Assembly (NCBI GenBank): GCA_014075275.1
Contig: CP046179.1
Location: forward strand, 1,063,932 to 1,127,931
DNA length: 64,000 nucleotides
Direction of reading: 5' to 3'
DNA from: Boseongicola sp.
Lineage (GTDB): Bacteria > Pseudomonadota > Alphaproteobacteria > Rhodobacterales > Rhodobacteraceae
The stretch's first letter is position 1; each line of letters opens with the position of its first letter. Shown piece by piece: positions 47,652-56,905 of this stretch. The notes under the pieces are model-generated. The model did not search any database. It was not told the DNA's origin and was given only the letters and a program-made list of their open reading frames with translations. Made by a program: the position numbers and the translations under genes.

Positions 47652-48350
47652 TTACGCCGGGTCCTTGTATCCGTGCACGTCCAACACCTTTTGGATCACG
47701 TCGACCATCTTTCGCGTGTGGGCAAAATCAGCTTCCAGAGACGCGCGGCAATCATTATCCTCGGCAACCTCCAGCTCTTCACGCACAAATTCTAGATCCT
47801 CTCTGAAGCCGTGTTGTTTTCTGACCCATTCCTCAAGTTTGGCCTTATCCTCCCTGGTCATCGGACCTTGAACCCATGCCATGCCGGTGTTCATATCGAT
47901 CTTCACCTGATCGAGATGCGGCAGTGGGTCTGGCAGATCGGTGATGCCGAGACGTTCTCGTCGGCGGAGCTCTTCGTCCCATTCGATCTTGTAATCCATC
48001 GCAGTGCTGAGCCATTCATCGGCGAGTTGCTTGTTTTGTCGTTCCGTCGTGGTCAGGATTTCTGCAAAGAGACGCTGGGCCCGATGCTGCCCTTTGGCTG
48101 TGTTCACTGCGAGCGACCGCATGATGGCCTGTGCCATGGGCATGGAGACGTTGTTATCTCCATCGCGGACCGAGATGTCGCGATAAGCCTCATCCAGCAC
48201 AATTTCCTTCAAACTTTCCTCGTGTAACGCCGGTCGTTTGTTCTTCGCACCCTTGGATCGACCCTTGGGATTGCCTGAATTGCCTGGTGCAAACTGCGTC
48301 TGCTTTGGTGGTTTTCCATAGCCAATATCATAAGAGGCGCTGTGCCCCAT
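47652..48350 (-). CDS. DUF5681 domain protein (phage/packaging associated)
   Basis: 232 residues from the ATG at 48350. The family signature is near the start: TQFAPGNSGNPKGRSKGAKN. The remainder is charged and helical. DUF5681 proteins often lie next to phage terminase or ParB/methylase genes, and the upstream neighbour here is a methylase tail. Role unknown; probably a prophage or island remnant. Confidence 0.78.
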   Translation of the reverse strand: MGHSASYDIGYGKPPKQTQFAPGNSGNPKGRSKGAKNKRPALHEESLKEIVLDEAYRDISVRDGDNNVSMPMAQAIMRSLAVNTAKGQHRAQRLFAEILTTTERQNKQLADEWLSTAMDYKIEWDEELRRRERLGITDLPDPLPHLDQVKIDMNTGMAWVQGPMTREDKAKLEEWVRKQHGFREDLEFVREELEVAEDNDCRASLEADFAHTRKMVDVIQKVLDVHGYKDPA

Positions 48351-48361
48351 GGCAGGCAGTT

Positions 48362-48660
48362 TTACCTTTCCCCCGCTCTTTCCGCGGCCTCCAACACCCG
48401 ATTTAACTCGGGCGACCAACCGCAAACCAATTGCACGGCATCATCAATCGCATACTGCTGCCATCTCGCGATAATCCGATCGCAGTAAATGGGATCCAAC
48501 TCGGAGACATACCCGCGCCGTCCAGTCCTCTCAGCAGCAATCAATGTCGATCCTGAGCCACCAAAAACATCCAGCACAATCTCGCCCCTGCCCGATACAT
48601 CTCGGATAACTGATGCGGTTCGCAGCAGCGGTGCCATTCTCGCCAATACGCGACGGGGCC
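48362..48660 (-). pseudogene. DNA methyltransferase, C-terminal remnant
   Basis: About 95 readable residues. EIVLDVFGGSGSTLIAAERT is the AdoMet-binding motif I of an N4/N6 DNA methylase, followed by GRRGYVSELDPIYCDRII. The usual target-recognition and catalytic parts are missing, and the sequence stops at about 48650, where an oppositely oriented gene fragment starts. It is therefore a deletion remnant and should be inactive. The start given is approximate. Confidence 0.75.
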
Positions 48661-49291
48661 CAAGACGCGCGCGGTTCACTGTGGCGCACGAACTTGGGCA
48701 TTTCCTGATGGAGAAGCACCAATTGACAGATGCGACGGGTTTCCGGTGCCGTTCGCAGGATTTGCGCGAGACGCAGGAAGGTCACCGGGAGCTCAAACAG
48801 GAATCTCAAGCCAATCAGTTTGCCATCGAGCCATTGGCCCCGGCGCCCAAGTTCGAGGCCTTGCTGTCGAACCATCCCGACCTAGAATATGCCGAGCACA
48901 CTCGAGACGCTTTTGGCATTAGCCTTGAAGCCTCGGTGCGGCGCATGATTGACCTTCGCCCCGAAGCGTTGGCGGCGGTCTGGTAACAAAATAGCTGCGT
49001 TCGCTATCATTATAAAGGGGCAGACTTTCCCTGGATCAATCGAAAACGGGCGGCACCATCGCGCCAACCACGAGTGCGTTCCGGGCCATATCGAACGGCG
49101 ACCTTGGTCTCACTGACATCATCGAAGCCCATCCAACGACCTGGACAGACTCGTCTGATTTGGAACTGTGGGAGCAGACCCGCGTCGGTCGCGACGGCCA
49201 CGCAGTGACTTTGCTCTTGGTTGAACGGCAAGATGATGGCGAGGCCGAGAACAACGAATTCGAAGAGCTGGGAATGCCAAAGTTCCGCTAA
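48661..49291 (+). pseudogene. ImmA/IrrE-type metallopeptidase, truncated and frameshifted
   Basis: The frame opens directly into RARFTVAHELGHFLMEKH, holding the HExxH zinc site, without the N-terminal part of the family. It continues to a TAA at 48984-48986. A second frame from about 49030 (GGTIAPTTSAFRAISNGD to the stop at 49289) reads as the family's C-terminal part (DLELWEQTRVGRDGHAVTLL). So there is an N-terminal loss and at least one frameshift. Such peptidases usually control mobile elements. Confidence 0.72.
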
Positions 49292-49685
49292 TACAGGCAC
49301 GAAATATGCATTCCCTTTAAATCGCACCTCTTTCCCTGATAGCAGTCGATTATACCCTGTTCTGGATGTGATATTTCCCTCATCCGAAAATAACAGGGAA
49401 ATTGGGCATAAGCCTTTGATATCCAGTTAGCAATCAGAGCCAGCTCTACCGACATTCGAGGATCTTGGGGCAATTATCGCGATTCTCCCTGTTAATTCCC
49501 AGTAAATCAGGAGAAACAGGCCCAGACCGTCTAGCGCAGGACTGGACGCACTACCAATTTTTTTGGTAATGGGTTCGACCTGCTGGCCAATTAGACCATT
49601 GGAAGACACAAACTATTTGGGTTTGAAGCAGTTCCTGCGACTACCTTTTCCAAAGCCTTTCACCTTCAAAGTTTTTACAGTCCTG
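49292..49685. other. Gene-free stretch rich in TTCCCTG/CAGGGAA motifs and palindromes
   Basis: No gene seen. ATTTCCCT (49373-49380) pairs with AGGGAAAT (49395-49402), and related TCCCTG or CAGG(G)A motifs recur near 49331, 49485 and 49510. TACCAATTTTTTTGGTA (49553 area) and GGCCAATTAGACCATTGG (49585 area) are further palindromes, the latter like GntR/FadR-type TTGGT-ACCAA sites. It looks like decayed mobile or regulatory DNA. Confidence 0.5.
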
Positions 49686-51002
49686 TCAGCGCGGAATAAG
49701 TATCTCCGCTCGCAGACCTCCCAAGTCTTCGCAGCGCCCCAATTTAAGCTGTCCTCCGTGTTGGCGTGCTATCTCATTGGCAATTGCCAGACCCAAGCCA
49801 ACACCGGAGCCCGCGTTTTGATTTCTGGCGACATCAAACCTGCTGAAGGCTTTCAATGCAGTCGCGCGTTCTTCGACAGGAATACCCGGACCGTCATCGG
49901 AAACTCTGATAACCGCGACGTTATCCCTGTCCAACAACTCGACTATGGCGCAATTCGCATATCTGCACGCGTTCCCAATCAGATTGTCTAACGCTCGAGA
50001 CAAAGCAAGCGGTCGCACCACCATATTAGCAATTTCATCTGTTCGTCCGAGAGAAACGTTCCATCCGGCTCTTTGAGCCTTCACAACGGAATGCTGCACG
50101 GTCTCTACCAAAGAATGCTCGACTGGATCATCAAGTTTTCCAGCTCGCGCGAACTCAAGAAACGCATTCAGCATCCTATCCATCTCGTCGACGTCGGAAT
50201 TCAATGACCTTGTCGTCTCATCGTCGTCCATCAACCCAAGCGCCAGCCGCATCCTGGTCAACGGTGTCTTCAAATCATGGCTCACCCCAGACAACATCAT
50301 CGTACGCTGCTCGATCTGCCTTTCGATCCGATCTCGCATCTGAATGAATGCACTACCGGCTTCCCTTACTTCTCGGGCCCCAGACGGTCGGTACGGCAGA
50401 ACATGCCCCTTGCCGAACGCTGACGCGGCCGCTGCAAGTCTACGAATGGGGCGCACCTGACCACGCAAATAGAGAAGCGCGATTAATGTCATGACAATTG
50501 CTGTGAACCCCATCAAGACAAGAAACTGGTGTGGATTTCGCGCATTGAACCGCGTCCTTGGCATATCAAAGGTCAAGTCGCCGTAGATGGACGCAAATTT
50601 TAGTCGAACCCAGCCATCCCGCGCGACCAGATCGATACCCAAAACATCTGACCTGCGTTCAAACACAGTAGAAAATATTCTCGAGCCGCTAAGATCGAAA
50701 GAACTTCGACGCGTGTCGACACGAACGTCCGAAAACGAGACTTCAATCGCAAGAGGCCCAGCTAGCTGCCTGGATCTTTCAATTGCGGCTGATTTATTCG
50801 GCGCACTCTTGATCTCTGACAAGATCAGTTCGACTTCATCCATTGCGCTCATTGTCATCTGGCGCGTGACATCTTCGTACAGCCGCTGGATGAAAACCAC
50901 CGAGACCACACCCAAAATCGTCAACACAGGCACAAAGTAAATCAGCGCTGCCCTGCCAAAAAGCGAACGCGGAAGAAGGTTTTTTATGTTAATGCGCGAC
51001 AT
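49686..51002 (-). CDS. EnvZ-like sensor histidine kinase
   Basis: 438 residues. Two membrane spans (about 14-34 and 150-170) bound a periplasmic domain; a HAMP region, the H-box GVSHDLKTPLTRMRLAL and the ATPase boxes NLIGNACRYA, DDGPGIP and GVGLGLAI follow. It matches the EnvZ/OmpR-family sensors. No response regulator lies next to it in this window: the next gene is divergent. Confidence 0.88.
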   Translation of the reverse strand: MSRINIKNLLPRSLFGRAALIYFVPVLTILGVVSVVFIQRLYEDVTRQMTMSAMDEVELILSEIKSAPNKSAAIERSRQLAGPLAIEVSFSDVRVDTRRSSFDLSGSRIFSTVFERRSDVLGIDLVARDGWVRLKFASIYGDLTFDMPRTRFNARNPHQFLVLMGFTAIVMTLIALLYLRGQVRPIRRLAAAASAFGKGHVLPYRPSGAREVREAGSAFIQMRDRIERQIEQRTMMLSGVSHDLKTPLTRMRLALGLMDDDETTRSLNSDVDEMDRMLNAFLEFARAGKLDDPVEHSLVETVQHSVVKAQRAGWNVSLGRTDEIANMVVRPLALSRALDNLIGNACRYANCAIVELLDRDNVAVIRVSDDGPGIPVEERATALKAFSRFDVARNQNAGSGVGLGLAIANEIARQHGGQLKLGRCEDLGGLRAEILIPR

Positions 51003-51044
51003 ACACAGAACTTAGTCTCACCAAACTGCAAGAGAAAGCCCAAC

Positions 51045-51947
51045 ATGCAGAAACCACCGGTCGGACAACCGATATCCATACAACGCGATGTCCGATGTTT
51101 ACTGGCGCCCAACCCTGGGGCCATGACCCATTGGGGAACCAATACTTATGTTGTTGGCACGGGGCAAGTCGCAATCATTGATCCAGGGCCCGCCGATCCA
51201 AACCATCTTGACGCCATACTAAGAGCAACAGACAGCGAGAATATCAGCCATATTTTTGTGACCCATGCGCATAAAGATCACTGCCAACTGGCTATACAGT
51301 TGGCCGAGATTTCCGGCGCGCCCATTCTGGCTTCTGCGCAAGTTGCCACTGCGTCGCGATCAAACAAAGCACATCATTTGGGCGGTGGCGAAGGCATCGA
51401 CACAGAGTTACGCCCTGACGTGATAGTTGAGGGTGGTGACGCCTTTGAGATCGGCTCTTGCACAATAACAGCAGTTCACACACCGGGGCACTTTGCGGGA
51501 CACTTTGCGTTTCGAATAAAAAACTCACTTTTCTCCGGAGATCACGTATTTGACTGGGCGTCATCAGTAATATCTCCTCCTGATGGCAATCTGGCGGATT
51601 TCAGGGCCACAACGCGATTGCTTCTTGGAATGAACTTAGAACGATTAATGCCGGGTCACGGTGCGGCCATCGACAATCCAAATGAACGGCTGAACTGGCT
51701 GTTGCATCATCGTGAGAAACGGGAAAATGAAATTGTCAGTCAATTGAAAGACGGCCAAACAACACTCTCGGCAATGACGACCAGGATCTACGGCAGTTTG
51801 TCACCGAGACTTTTCATGGCCGCCGAAAGAAACGTTTTGGCACACCTAATTTATCTTATTGAAAAAAATAACGTAATTTCCAGCGAGGAAAATTTGACCA
51901 GAGCAACATTTCGCTGGAATTGGCAGCTGCCTGAAGACCAAAAATAG
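51045..51947 (+). CDS. MBL-fold metallohydrolase, LACTB2-like
   Basis: 300 residues. The metal site is VTHAHKDHCQLA, with HTPGHFAGHFAF, SGDHVFDWASSV and the late MPGHG. The C-terminal winged-helix segment and overall sequence match the LACTB2/beta-lactamase-like group, some members of which cut RNA. Natural substrate unknown. It is divergent from the histidine kinase. Confidence 0.88.
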   Translation: MQKPPVGQPISIQRDVRCLLAPNPGAMTHWGTNTYVVGTGQVAIIDPGPADPNHLDAILRATDSENISHIFVTHAHKDHCQLAIQLAEISGAPILASAQVATASRSNKAHHLGGGEGIDTELRPDVIVEGGDAFEIGSCTITAVHTPGHFAGHFAFRIKNSLFSGDHVFDWASSVISPPDGNLADFRATTRLLLGMNLERLMPGHGAAIDNPNERLNWLLHHREKRENEIVSQLKDGQTTLSAMTTRIYGSLSPRLFMAAERNVLAHLIYLIEKNNVISSEENLTRATFRWNWQLPEDQK

Positions 51948-52000
51948 TTCAGATTATCACTGGACCTGACGAAAACTGATTGCTATACGGCACGCCGTGT

Positions 52001-52075
52001 TCCGGCGTAGCTCAGCGGTAGAGCAGTTGACTGTTAATCAATTGGTCGTAGGTTCGATCCCTACCGCCGGAGCCA
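52001..52075 (+). tRNA. tRNA-Asn(GTT)
   Basis: Acceptor TCCGGCG with CGCCGGA, D arm TAGCTCAGCGGTAGAGC, anticodon arm TTGACTGTTAATCAA with GTT, T arm TAGGTTCGATCCCTA, and encoded CCA at 52073-52075. A terminator follows, then the helicase island, so this tRNA may be an integration site. Confidence 0.96.
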
Positions 52076-52083
52076 AAAACAAC

Positions 52084-52114
52084 CCCTTAAGCTCAACGGC
52101 TTGAGGGCTTTTTT
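52084..52114 (+). terminator. Terminator after tRNA-Asn
   Basis: CCCTTAAGC (52084-52092) pairs with GCTTGAGGG (52099-52107), followed by CTTTTTT. Confidence 0.85.
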
Positions 52115-52219
52115 GTTTCTGACAAGATCACCGATAGTAGTTTAAATCGCCACGGAGTCGCCACGGGGGCTGAAATTAATCTTCTTCCTCAACTTTGACA
52201 CCTAAGAATACACCGGCTT

Positions 52220-55066
52220 CTATAATTTCGAGATAACCCCTGAATAAATATCGGAGACATCACTTTTACTTTCGGGCGGCGCCAACAGATTGTGCGACAG
52301 AGCCCGTTTTTTTTGGAGTAGCTCGTCTAGCTTCTGATCAAAGGACTTCTCCTTATACATGGGGTGGATAGCAAGTGGTATGTGCACGGTCACGGGCTTG
52401 TCTTGGCCAATCCGGTACACTCGGTCATTGCACTGGTCTTCGACAGCCGGGTTCCACCAGCGTGAGAGATGAATGACATGGTTTGCGGCTGTAATCGTGA
52501 GCCCGACACCTGCCGCGCGTGGAGACAAGATCATGACATCAAAGCCGGGCGGCAGCCTCTGAAACTCAGCCACCATCGGCTGGCGCTTAGCCCCTGCTAC
52601 ATCGCCATTGATAATCATTGGCTCTGAAGCGAGCCCGTAACGAGCGGCGAGCCCTGCCGCAATAACGCGCTGTGCCGCCTTGTATTCAAGGAACAGGAGG
52701 GCCTTTTCGCCTCTGTCCCGAATGTCGTTCAGGACATCCAAAGCAAGTTTGACCCGGGCAGATTGATGCGCCCAGGCTTCAAATGCAGAGACATCACCAA
52801 AGGCGAGGTCCGTATTAAGCTCCGGATGCATGGAAATTCCGCGAAACTTATGGATCGCCTCGAGCATCGTTGCCCTATTTGCCCCTAGGGATTGAACAGC
52901 GCTGACCGTCTTCGCGTAGGCATTCGCCTGCTTGTCTGGCATCGATGCTCTATAGGTCTGGATATTTTTTGCCGGAAGACCATCGAGGATGTCTACTTTC
53001 ATTCGGCGTTTCAAGACGGGGGGAGCCGAATTGGCGTCTTCCATTTTGGCCTTCAGCTCGATCAATTGTTGCTCTTCAGCTTCTGAGTACCTCTCACTGA
53101 ACCGCCTAAGGTCGCCGAGAAGCCCTGGTGCAATTCGATCCATGATGCACCAAAGGTCCTCCAGTCTGTTTTCGACGGGAGTTCCCGTGAGGCCGAGCAC
53201 GAAATCCGCGCTCATTGCCTTGGCAGCGTGCGTGTTTAACGTTGTCGGCGACTTGATCCGCTGCATTTCATCAAAGACAGCAACGTCGTACCCAACGCGC
53301 GCAAAGGCCCGATGATACGTTGCGAGGGTTTCGTAGGTCGTTAACACCCAGCCGGCTTGCTTCAGGCGGACCATGTCCAGTGCTGTTTCCGGGGACCACC
53401 CCGGGCCTTTGGGTGCCTTTAGCTCACGAAGGCCGGCGCCAAAGGCCTCAACGCATTCGCCAAGAGTATTCGGTGCAAGATGTACCTCCGCTTCGGCGAT
53501 CCAGGTTTTCAAGAGCGCCGTAGGCGCAACAACAAGGATCGGTGCATTCGACTTACCCTTTGCCAAAATTTCTGCGCGGCGCCATGCCAAAAACACTAGC
53601 GTTTGGTAGGTCTTCCCGAGGCCCATATCGTCGGCCAAAAGCACACCCGGCCATCCTGCCTTCCAGGCATCTAAGAGCCATTGAATGCCATCAACTTGAT
53701 GCACTTTCGGGGATGAGAGAACGCGGGAGTTCAAGCCAATATCGTCACCGATCTTTGAGCTTCTGGGCGACATCTCCACGATGAACCCTGTCTCTTCGAT
53801 GTTGTCCTCAATATCGAGAACATCTCTTGAGGGCTCAGGAGAAGCCGGTTCGTCAGGCTCATCCGCTCTTTCATCCATCGCCTGAGGTTTGAAGGCTTCA
53901 AGCGCCTCTTCAAGTACAGAAATCTTGATTTCTCGGCCACTGACTTCGAGCATTTCCTGACAAGCGGATTTCGCCTGCTGAACGCGCTCTGCCAGGCTTT
54001 CCGGTGGCTCTGCCAGGAGCAGCTCTTCACCCTCCACGACGATTGGAACGCCCTCGGGCAACCAGGCGGTCTTGAACTTTGCAAGCCAAGGCAATTCGAC
54101 TGGTTCCCAGAGCTTCAGCCCCGTTACGCGCTCCGAGTATTGTGTTGTCTCTACGAAAAGATTGGCTGCCGACAAATCATCGTCGAGGGCCGATGCGAGA
54201 TAAACTCGGGGGTTCTTGATAAAATCGCGCCGATCTTCATCGGGCGCTTTGCGCTTTTCCTGAACAACTTTTAAGGCGGCTTGAAGCGATGGTTCTAAGA
54301 CGACGAAATGACCGCGCCCCAGTACATAGGCTGGCGAGACACTTTGATCAGCAATAAATCGATGCCGTACGAAATCTTGTTGGAAATCGGGTGGGAGAAG
54401 CGCATCCGCAGCCTCGTCGCGCAACTCATCCGGGTCTTCTCTAAACTCTCCATCTTCAGGGGTATCAGTCTCGTCGACGTCCTTCGGACGTTTTTCCCGT
54501 GCCATCAGTACCGGCACGAAATTGGATCCATCTGAGGTCTGCTCAATGTCGAGCGCAAAACTGCCAGCCTGATAGATAGTAAGACTAGAAAGATATTGAT
54601 CGGCCTCCACCGTTTCGCCAGTAACAACCTTAAGTGCCGCTTGAACTGGACCCCAAGCCTGTACCCTAGTCATAGGGTCGTCACCTTGGCTTGCGTTAAA
54701 TCCGTCAACTGCGTTTAGGAGATCGTAGACTGTGGGCGTTAGCCTCCAGTCCTGGCCAGCGTATCGCAAAAAAGCGCCATGCCTCTCTGGACGAACCTGA
54801 TTGAAGTTCTTGTCGCGCCATTTTGCAATAATGTTTGTTTCTGGCTGATCAACGCGACCGCGGGCATCAAGATGACAGGACGCCGTCGCAACCGGTGGAA
54901 AACCCAGCACTTCTGCAAAACTGGCATCCAAGGTAACAGCTTCATGATGAGGGATAAGAATTTCGAGATCGTCATCAAATACAGTCACGCGCGCATCACG
55001 GATGAGGCGATCAAGTCTCGCCGTAGCTGGACGAAGGGCAGCACCAACAGAACTCCAGTTATGCAC
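52220..55066 (-). CDS. SNF2-family helicase/translocase with a long N-terminal region
   Basis: 948 residues from GTG at 55066. Residues 1-450 match no domain I can name. The SNF2 core follows: ADDMGLGKTYQTL (about 474-486), DEMQ in place of DEAH (about 599), GLTGTPVENR (about 630) and SRWWNPAVEDQCNDRVYRIGQ (motifs V-VI, about 870). SNF2 proteins of this size act as DNA translocases in phage defence (for example ZorD of Zorya, DrmD of DISARM, DpdE), and the layout fits ZorD best to my eye, but that is weak. No partner genes are present: it lies alone between tRNA-Asn and an insertion sequence, which starts about 40 bases upstream. An in-frame TGA lies 15 bases before the GTG, so the start seems complete. 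Confidence 0.85.
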   Translation of the reverse strand: MHNWSSVGAALRPATARLDRLIRDARVTVFDDDLEILIPHHEAVTLDASFAEVLGFPPVATASCHLDARGRVDQPETNIIAKWRDKNFNQVRPERHGAFLRYAGQDWRLTPTVYDLLNAVDGFNASQGDDPMTRVQAWGPVQAALKVVTGETVEADQYLSSLTIYQAGSFALDIEQTSDGSNFVPVLMAREKRPKDVDETDTPEDGEFREDPDELRDEAADALLPPDFQQDFVRHRFIADQSVSPAYVLGRGHFVVLEPSLQAALKVVQEKRKAPDEDRRDFIKNPRVYLASALDDDLSAANLFVETTQYSERVTGLKLWEPVELPWLAKFKTAWLPEGVPIVVEGEELLLAEPPESLAERVQQAKSACQEMLEVSGREIKISVLEEALEAFKPQAMDERADEPDEPASPEPSRDVLDIEDNIEETGFIVEMSPRSSKIGDDIGLNSRVLSSPKVHQVDGIQWLLDAWKAGWPGVLLADDMGLGKTYQTLVFLAWRRAEILAKGKSNAPILVVAPTALLKTWIAEAEVHLAPNTLGECVEAFGAGLRELKAPKGPGWSPETALDMVRLKQAGWVLTTYETLATYHRAFARVGYDVAVFDEMQRIKSPTTLNTHAAKAMSADFVLGLTGTPVENRLEDLWCIMDRIAPGLLGDLRRFSERYSEAEEQQLIELKAKMEDANSAPPVLKRRMKVDILDGLPAKNIQTYRASMPDKQANAYAKTVSAVQSLGANRATMLEAIHKFRGISMHPELNTDLAFGDVSAFEAWAHQSARVKLALDVLNDIRDRGEKALLFLEYKAAQRVIAAGLAARYGLASEPMIINGDVAGAKRQPMVAEFQRLPPGFDVMILSPRAAGVGLTITAANHVIHLSRWWNPAVEDQCNDRVYRIGQDKPVTVHIPLAIHPMYKEKSFDQKLDELLQKKRALSHNLLAPPESKSDVSDIYSGVISKL

Positions 55067-55158
55067 CGCAACTGTCTGAAGTCAGCGCCTATGGGTCCAA
55101 TTAGGTTAATTTGATAAGAGAGTTTTGTTGGCTCATCGTAACCACTGAGGAGTGGGAC

Positions 55159-55533
55159 ATGAGACAGACAACTGGAACTCGCAGGAGCCCCGGCGAGCAG
55201 ATCGTCAAAGAGATCAAGCGCGCGACGCGCAAACAGTATTCGTCAGAAGAGAAGATCCGGATCGTGCTGGATGGCTTGCGTGGCGAAGACAGCATTGCTG
55301 AGTTGTGCCGTCGTGAGGGAATATCTCAAGGTATCTACTACAAATGGTCCAAGGACTTCATGGAAGCTGGCAAACGGCGGCTTGCTGGAGATACGGCGCG
55401 TGCGGCTACGACCGACGAAGTCAAGGACCTGCGCCGCGAAGCCCGAGACCTGAAGGAGGTCGTTGCCGAGCAAACACTGGAACTGCGTCTTCTCAAAAAA
55501 AGCATGACCGGCGGTGGGGGCGACCAAGAATGA
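55159..55533 (+). CDS. IS3-family transposase OrfA
   Basis: 124 residues from the ATG at 55159. A helix-turn-helix of the IS3 OrfA type (KQYSSEEKIRIVLDGLRGED, ELCRREGISQGIYYKWSKDF) is followed by a leucine-rich coiled coil (DLKEVVAEQTLELRLLKKS). A run of seven A at 55495-55501 near its end may allow frameshifting into OrfB, and its stop overlaps an OrfB ATG (ATGA at 55530). Confidence 0.88.
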   Translation: MRQTTGTRRSPGEQIVKEIKRATRKQYSSEEKIRIVLDGLRGEDSIAELCRREGISQGIYYKWSKDFMEAGKRRLAGDTARAATTDEVKDLRREARDLKEVVAEQTLELRLLKKSMTGGGGDQE

Positions 55534-56510
55534 GGTATGCTGCATCTGAGAAGTTGGAGATCATCCGGCTTGTTGAGGGGTCGCATTTGTCTGCTCGTCG
55601 AACATTGGCAAAGCTGGGCATCCCCCGCACCACATTTTACCGTTGGTATGATCGGTATCGGCAGCGCGGCGACGCTGGCCTTGTGGATCAAGCGCCTAAG
55701 CCCAGACATGTCTGGAACCGCATCCCCGACGAAGTCCGGCGCAAGGTCGTCAAGCTGGCGCTGCAGGAGACGGAGCTGTCGCCGCGCGAACTGGCAGTGA
55801 CGTTCACGGATCGGGAGCGCTACTTCGTCTCGGAATCTTCAGTCTATCGGGCCCTGAAGGCCCACGATCTGATCACCAGCCCGGCCTTTATCGTGCTCAA
55901 GGCGGCAAACGAGTTCAAAGACAAGACCACTGCGATCAACCAGCTTTGGCAAACCGACTTCACCTATCTCAAAGTGCTTGGCTGGGGCTGGTTCTATCTC
56001 AGCACAATCCTGGACGACTACAGCCGCTACATCATCTCGTGGAAACTCTGCACGAACATGCGGGCAGAGGACGTGACGGACACCCTGGATTTGGCGCTAC
56101 AAGCATCAGGGTGCGATCAGGTTCACGTCATCCACAAACCCCGCCTCCTCAGCGACAACGGGTCCAGTTACGTCTCTGGCGATCTGGCTGAATGGCTGCA
56201 GGACAAAGGCATGAAGCATTCTCGGGGCGCACCATATCATCCCCAGACACAGGGCAAGATCGAGAGGTGGCATCAAACCCTGAAGAACCGCATCCTATTG
56301 GAGAACTACTTCCTTCCGGGAGACCTCGAAACCCAGATCGAAGCCTTCGTCGATCACTACAATCACAAGCGCTACCACGAGAGCCTGAACAACGTCACAC
56401 CCGCCGACGTCTACTTCGGGCGTGACAAAGCCATTCTAAGACAACGGGAAAGGATCAAACGAAAGACGCTCGAAGCGCGGCGCTTGCATCACAGACAGCG
56501 CGCCGCATAA
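55530..56510 (+). CDS. IS3-family transposase OrfB (DDE integrase)
   Basis: 326 residues from the ATG at 55530; the frame is open further upstream, as expected for OrfAB fusion by -1 frameshifting. An N-terminal helix-turn-helix (RTLAKLGIPRTTFYRWYDRY) precedes the rve core. The DDE residues are in QTDFTYL, LSDNGSSYV and HPQTQGKIERWHQTLK. All appear intact, so the element could still move. Confidence 0.9.
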   Translation: MRYAASEKLEIIRLVEGSHLSARRTLAKLGIPRTTFYRWYDRYRQRGDAGLVDQAPKPRHVWNRIPDEVRRKVVKLALQETELSPRELAVTFTDRERYFVSESSVYRALKAHDLITSPAFIVLKAANEFKDKTTAINQLWQTDFTYLKVLGWGWFYLSTILDDYSRYIISWKLCTNMRAEDVTDTLDLALQASGCDQVHVIHKPRLLSDNGSSYVSGDLAEWLQDKGMKHSRGAPYHPQTQGKIERWHQTLKNRILLENYFLPGDLETQIEAFVDHYNHKRYHESLNNVTPADVYFGRDKAILRQRERIKRKTLEARRLHHRQRAA

Positions 56511-56585
56511 TAACATCAACCAGACGAGCCAAACTCTTTACTTGTTTAAGCAACTCTTGGTTCCCAAAACCCTGACGACGGACAA

Positions 56586-56905
56586 TCCGGCGGAGAACAG
56601 GCCAGAATGCCGCTTTCGCCAAAAACCATCACGTCCCGCGTCTGATCAAAGGTCTCGCCAATCAACGCCACCCGCTTCGAACGTCCCGGATCCTTCGGTC
56701 CGGCCCCCTCAACTTCGGATCGCACCCATTCAGCCCCGCCCCGCGTCTTCCCGGCACCACGCCCGCCCAAGATCACCCAGGTTCTCCAATCGCCCTCTGG
56801 CGGTACCTGATGCGGCAGCGCCCAGAATTCGAACAAATACGGCAGCCCCCGTATGGCATCATTCGACAACTCACTTAGAAGCGCCGCCTGATCCCTTTTG
56901 CTCAC
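56586..56905 (-). pseudogene. RcGTA-type large terminase (g2), 3'-truncated
   Basis: The N-terminal portion reads LPYLFEFWALPHQ, then GDWRTWVILGGRGAGKTRGG with the Walker A of the packaging ATPase, and VALIGETFDQTRDVMVFGES, which fits RcGTA ORFg2. After ACSPPD (about 56586) similarity ends; the frame runs into unrelated residues and stops at 56546, beside the IS. The full protein should be over 400 residues with a nuclease domain, so only about a quarter remains. A GTG at 56905 (MSKRDQAALL) is the probable start. It cannot package DNA. Confidence 0.78.

Larger units (their letters stand above)
55106..56549 (+). mobile_element. IS3-family insertion sequence
   Basis: About 1.44 kb with two overlapping reading frames and imperfect inverted ends. 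Left end: TTTGATAAGAGAGTTTTGTT then GGCTC (55110-55134); right end (reverse strand): TTAAACAAGTAAAGAGTTTG then GCTC (56526-56549). Ends are approximate and no target duplication is obvious. It separates the helicase from the cut terminase gene. Confidence 0.8.

Noticed and set aside
48489-48660. 5' part of the plus-strand frame that includes the ImmA/IrrE motif
   Set aside because: The first 57 codons are antisense to the methylase remnant and do not resemble the peptidase family; true similarity starts near 48661.
49571-49579. GGGTTCGAC as an attR copy of the tRNA-Ala T arm
   Set aside because: Only 9 bases match and the flanks differ; this is too short for an attachment site.
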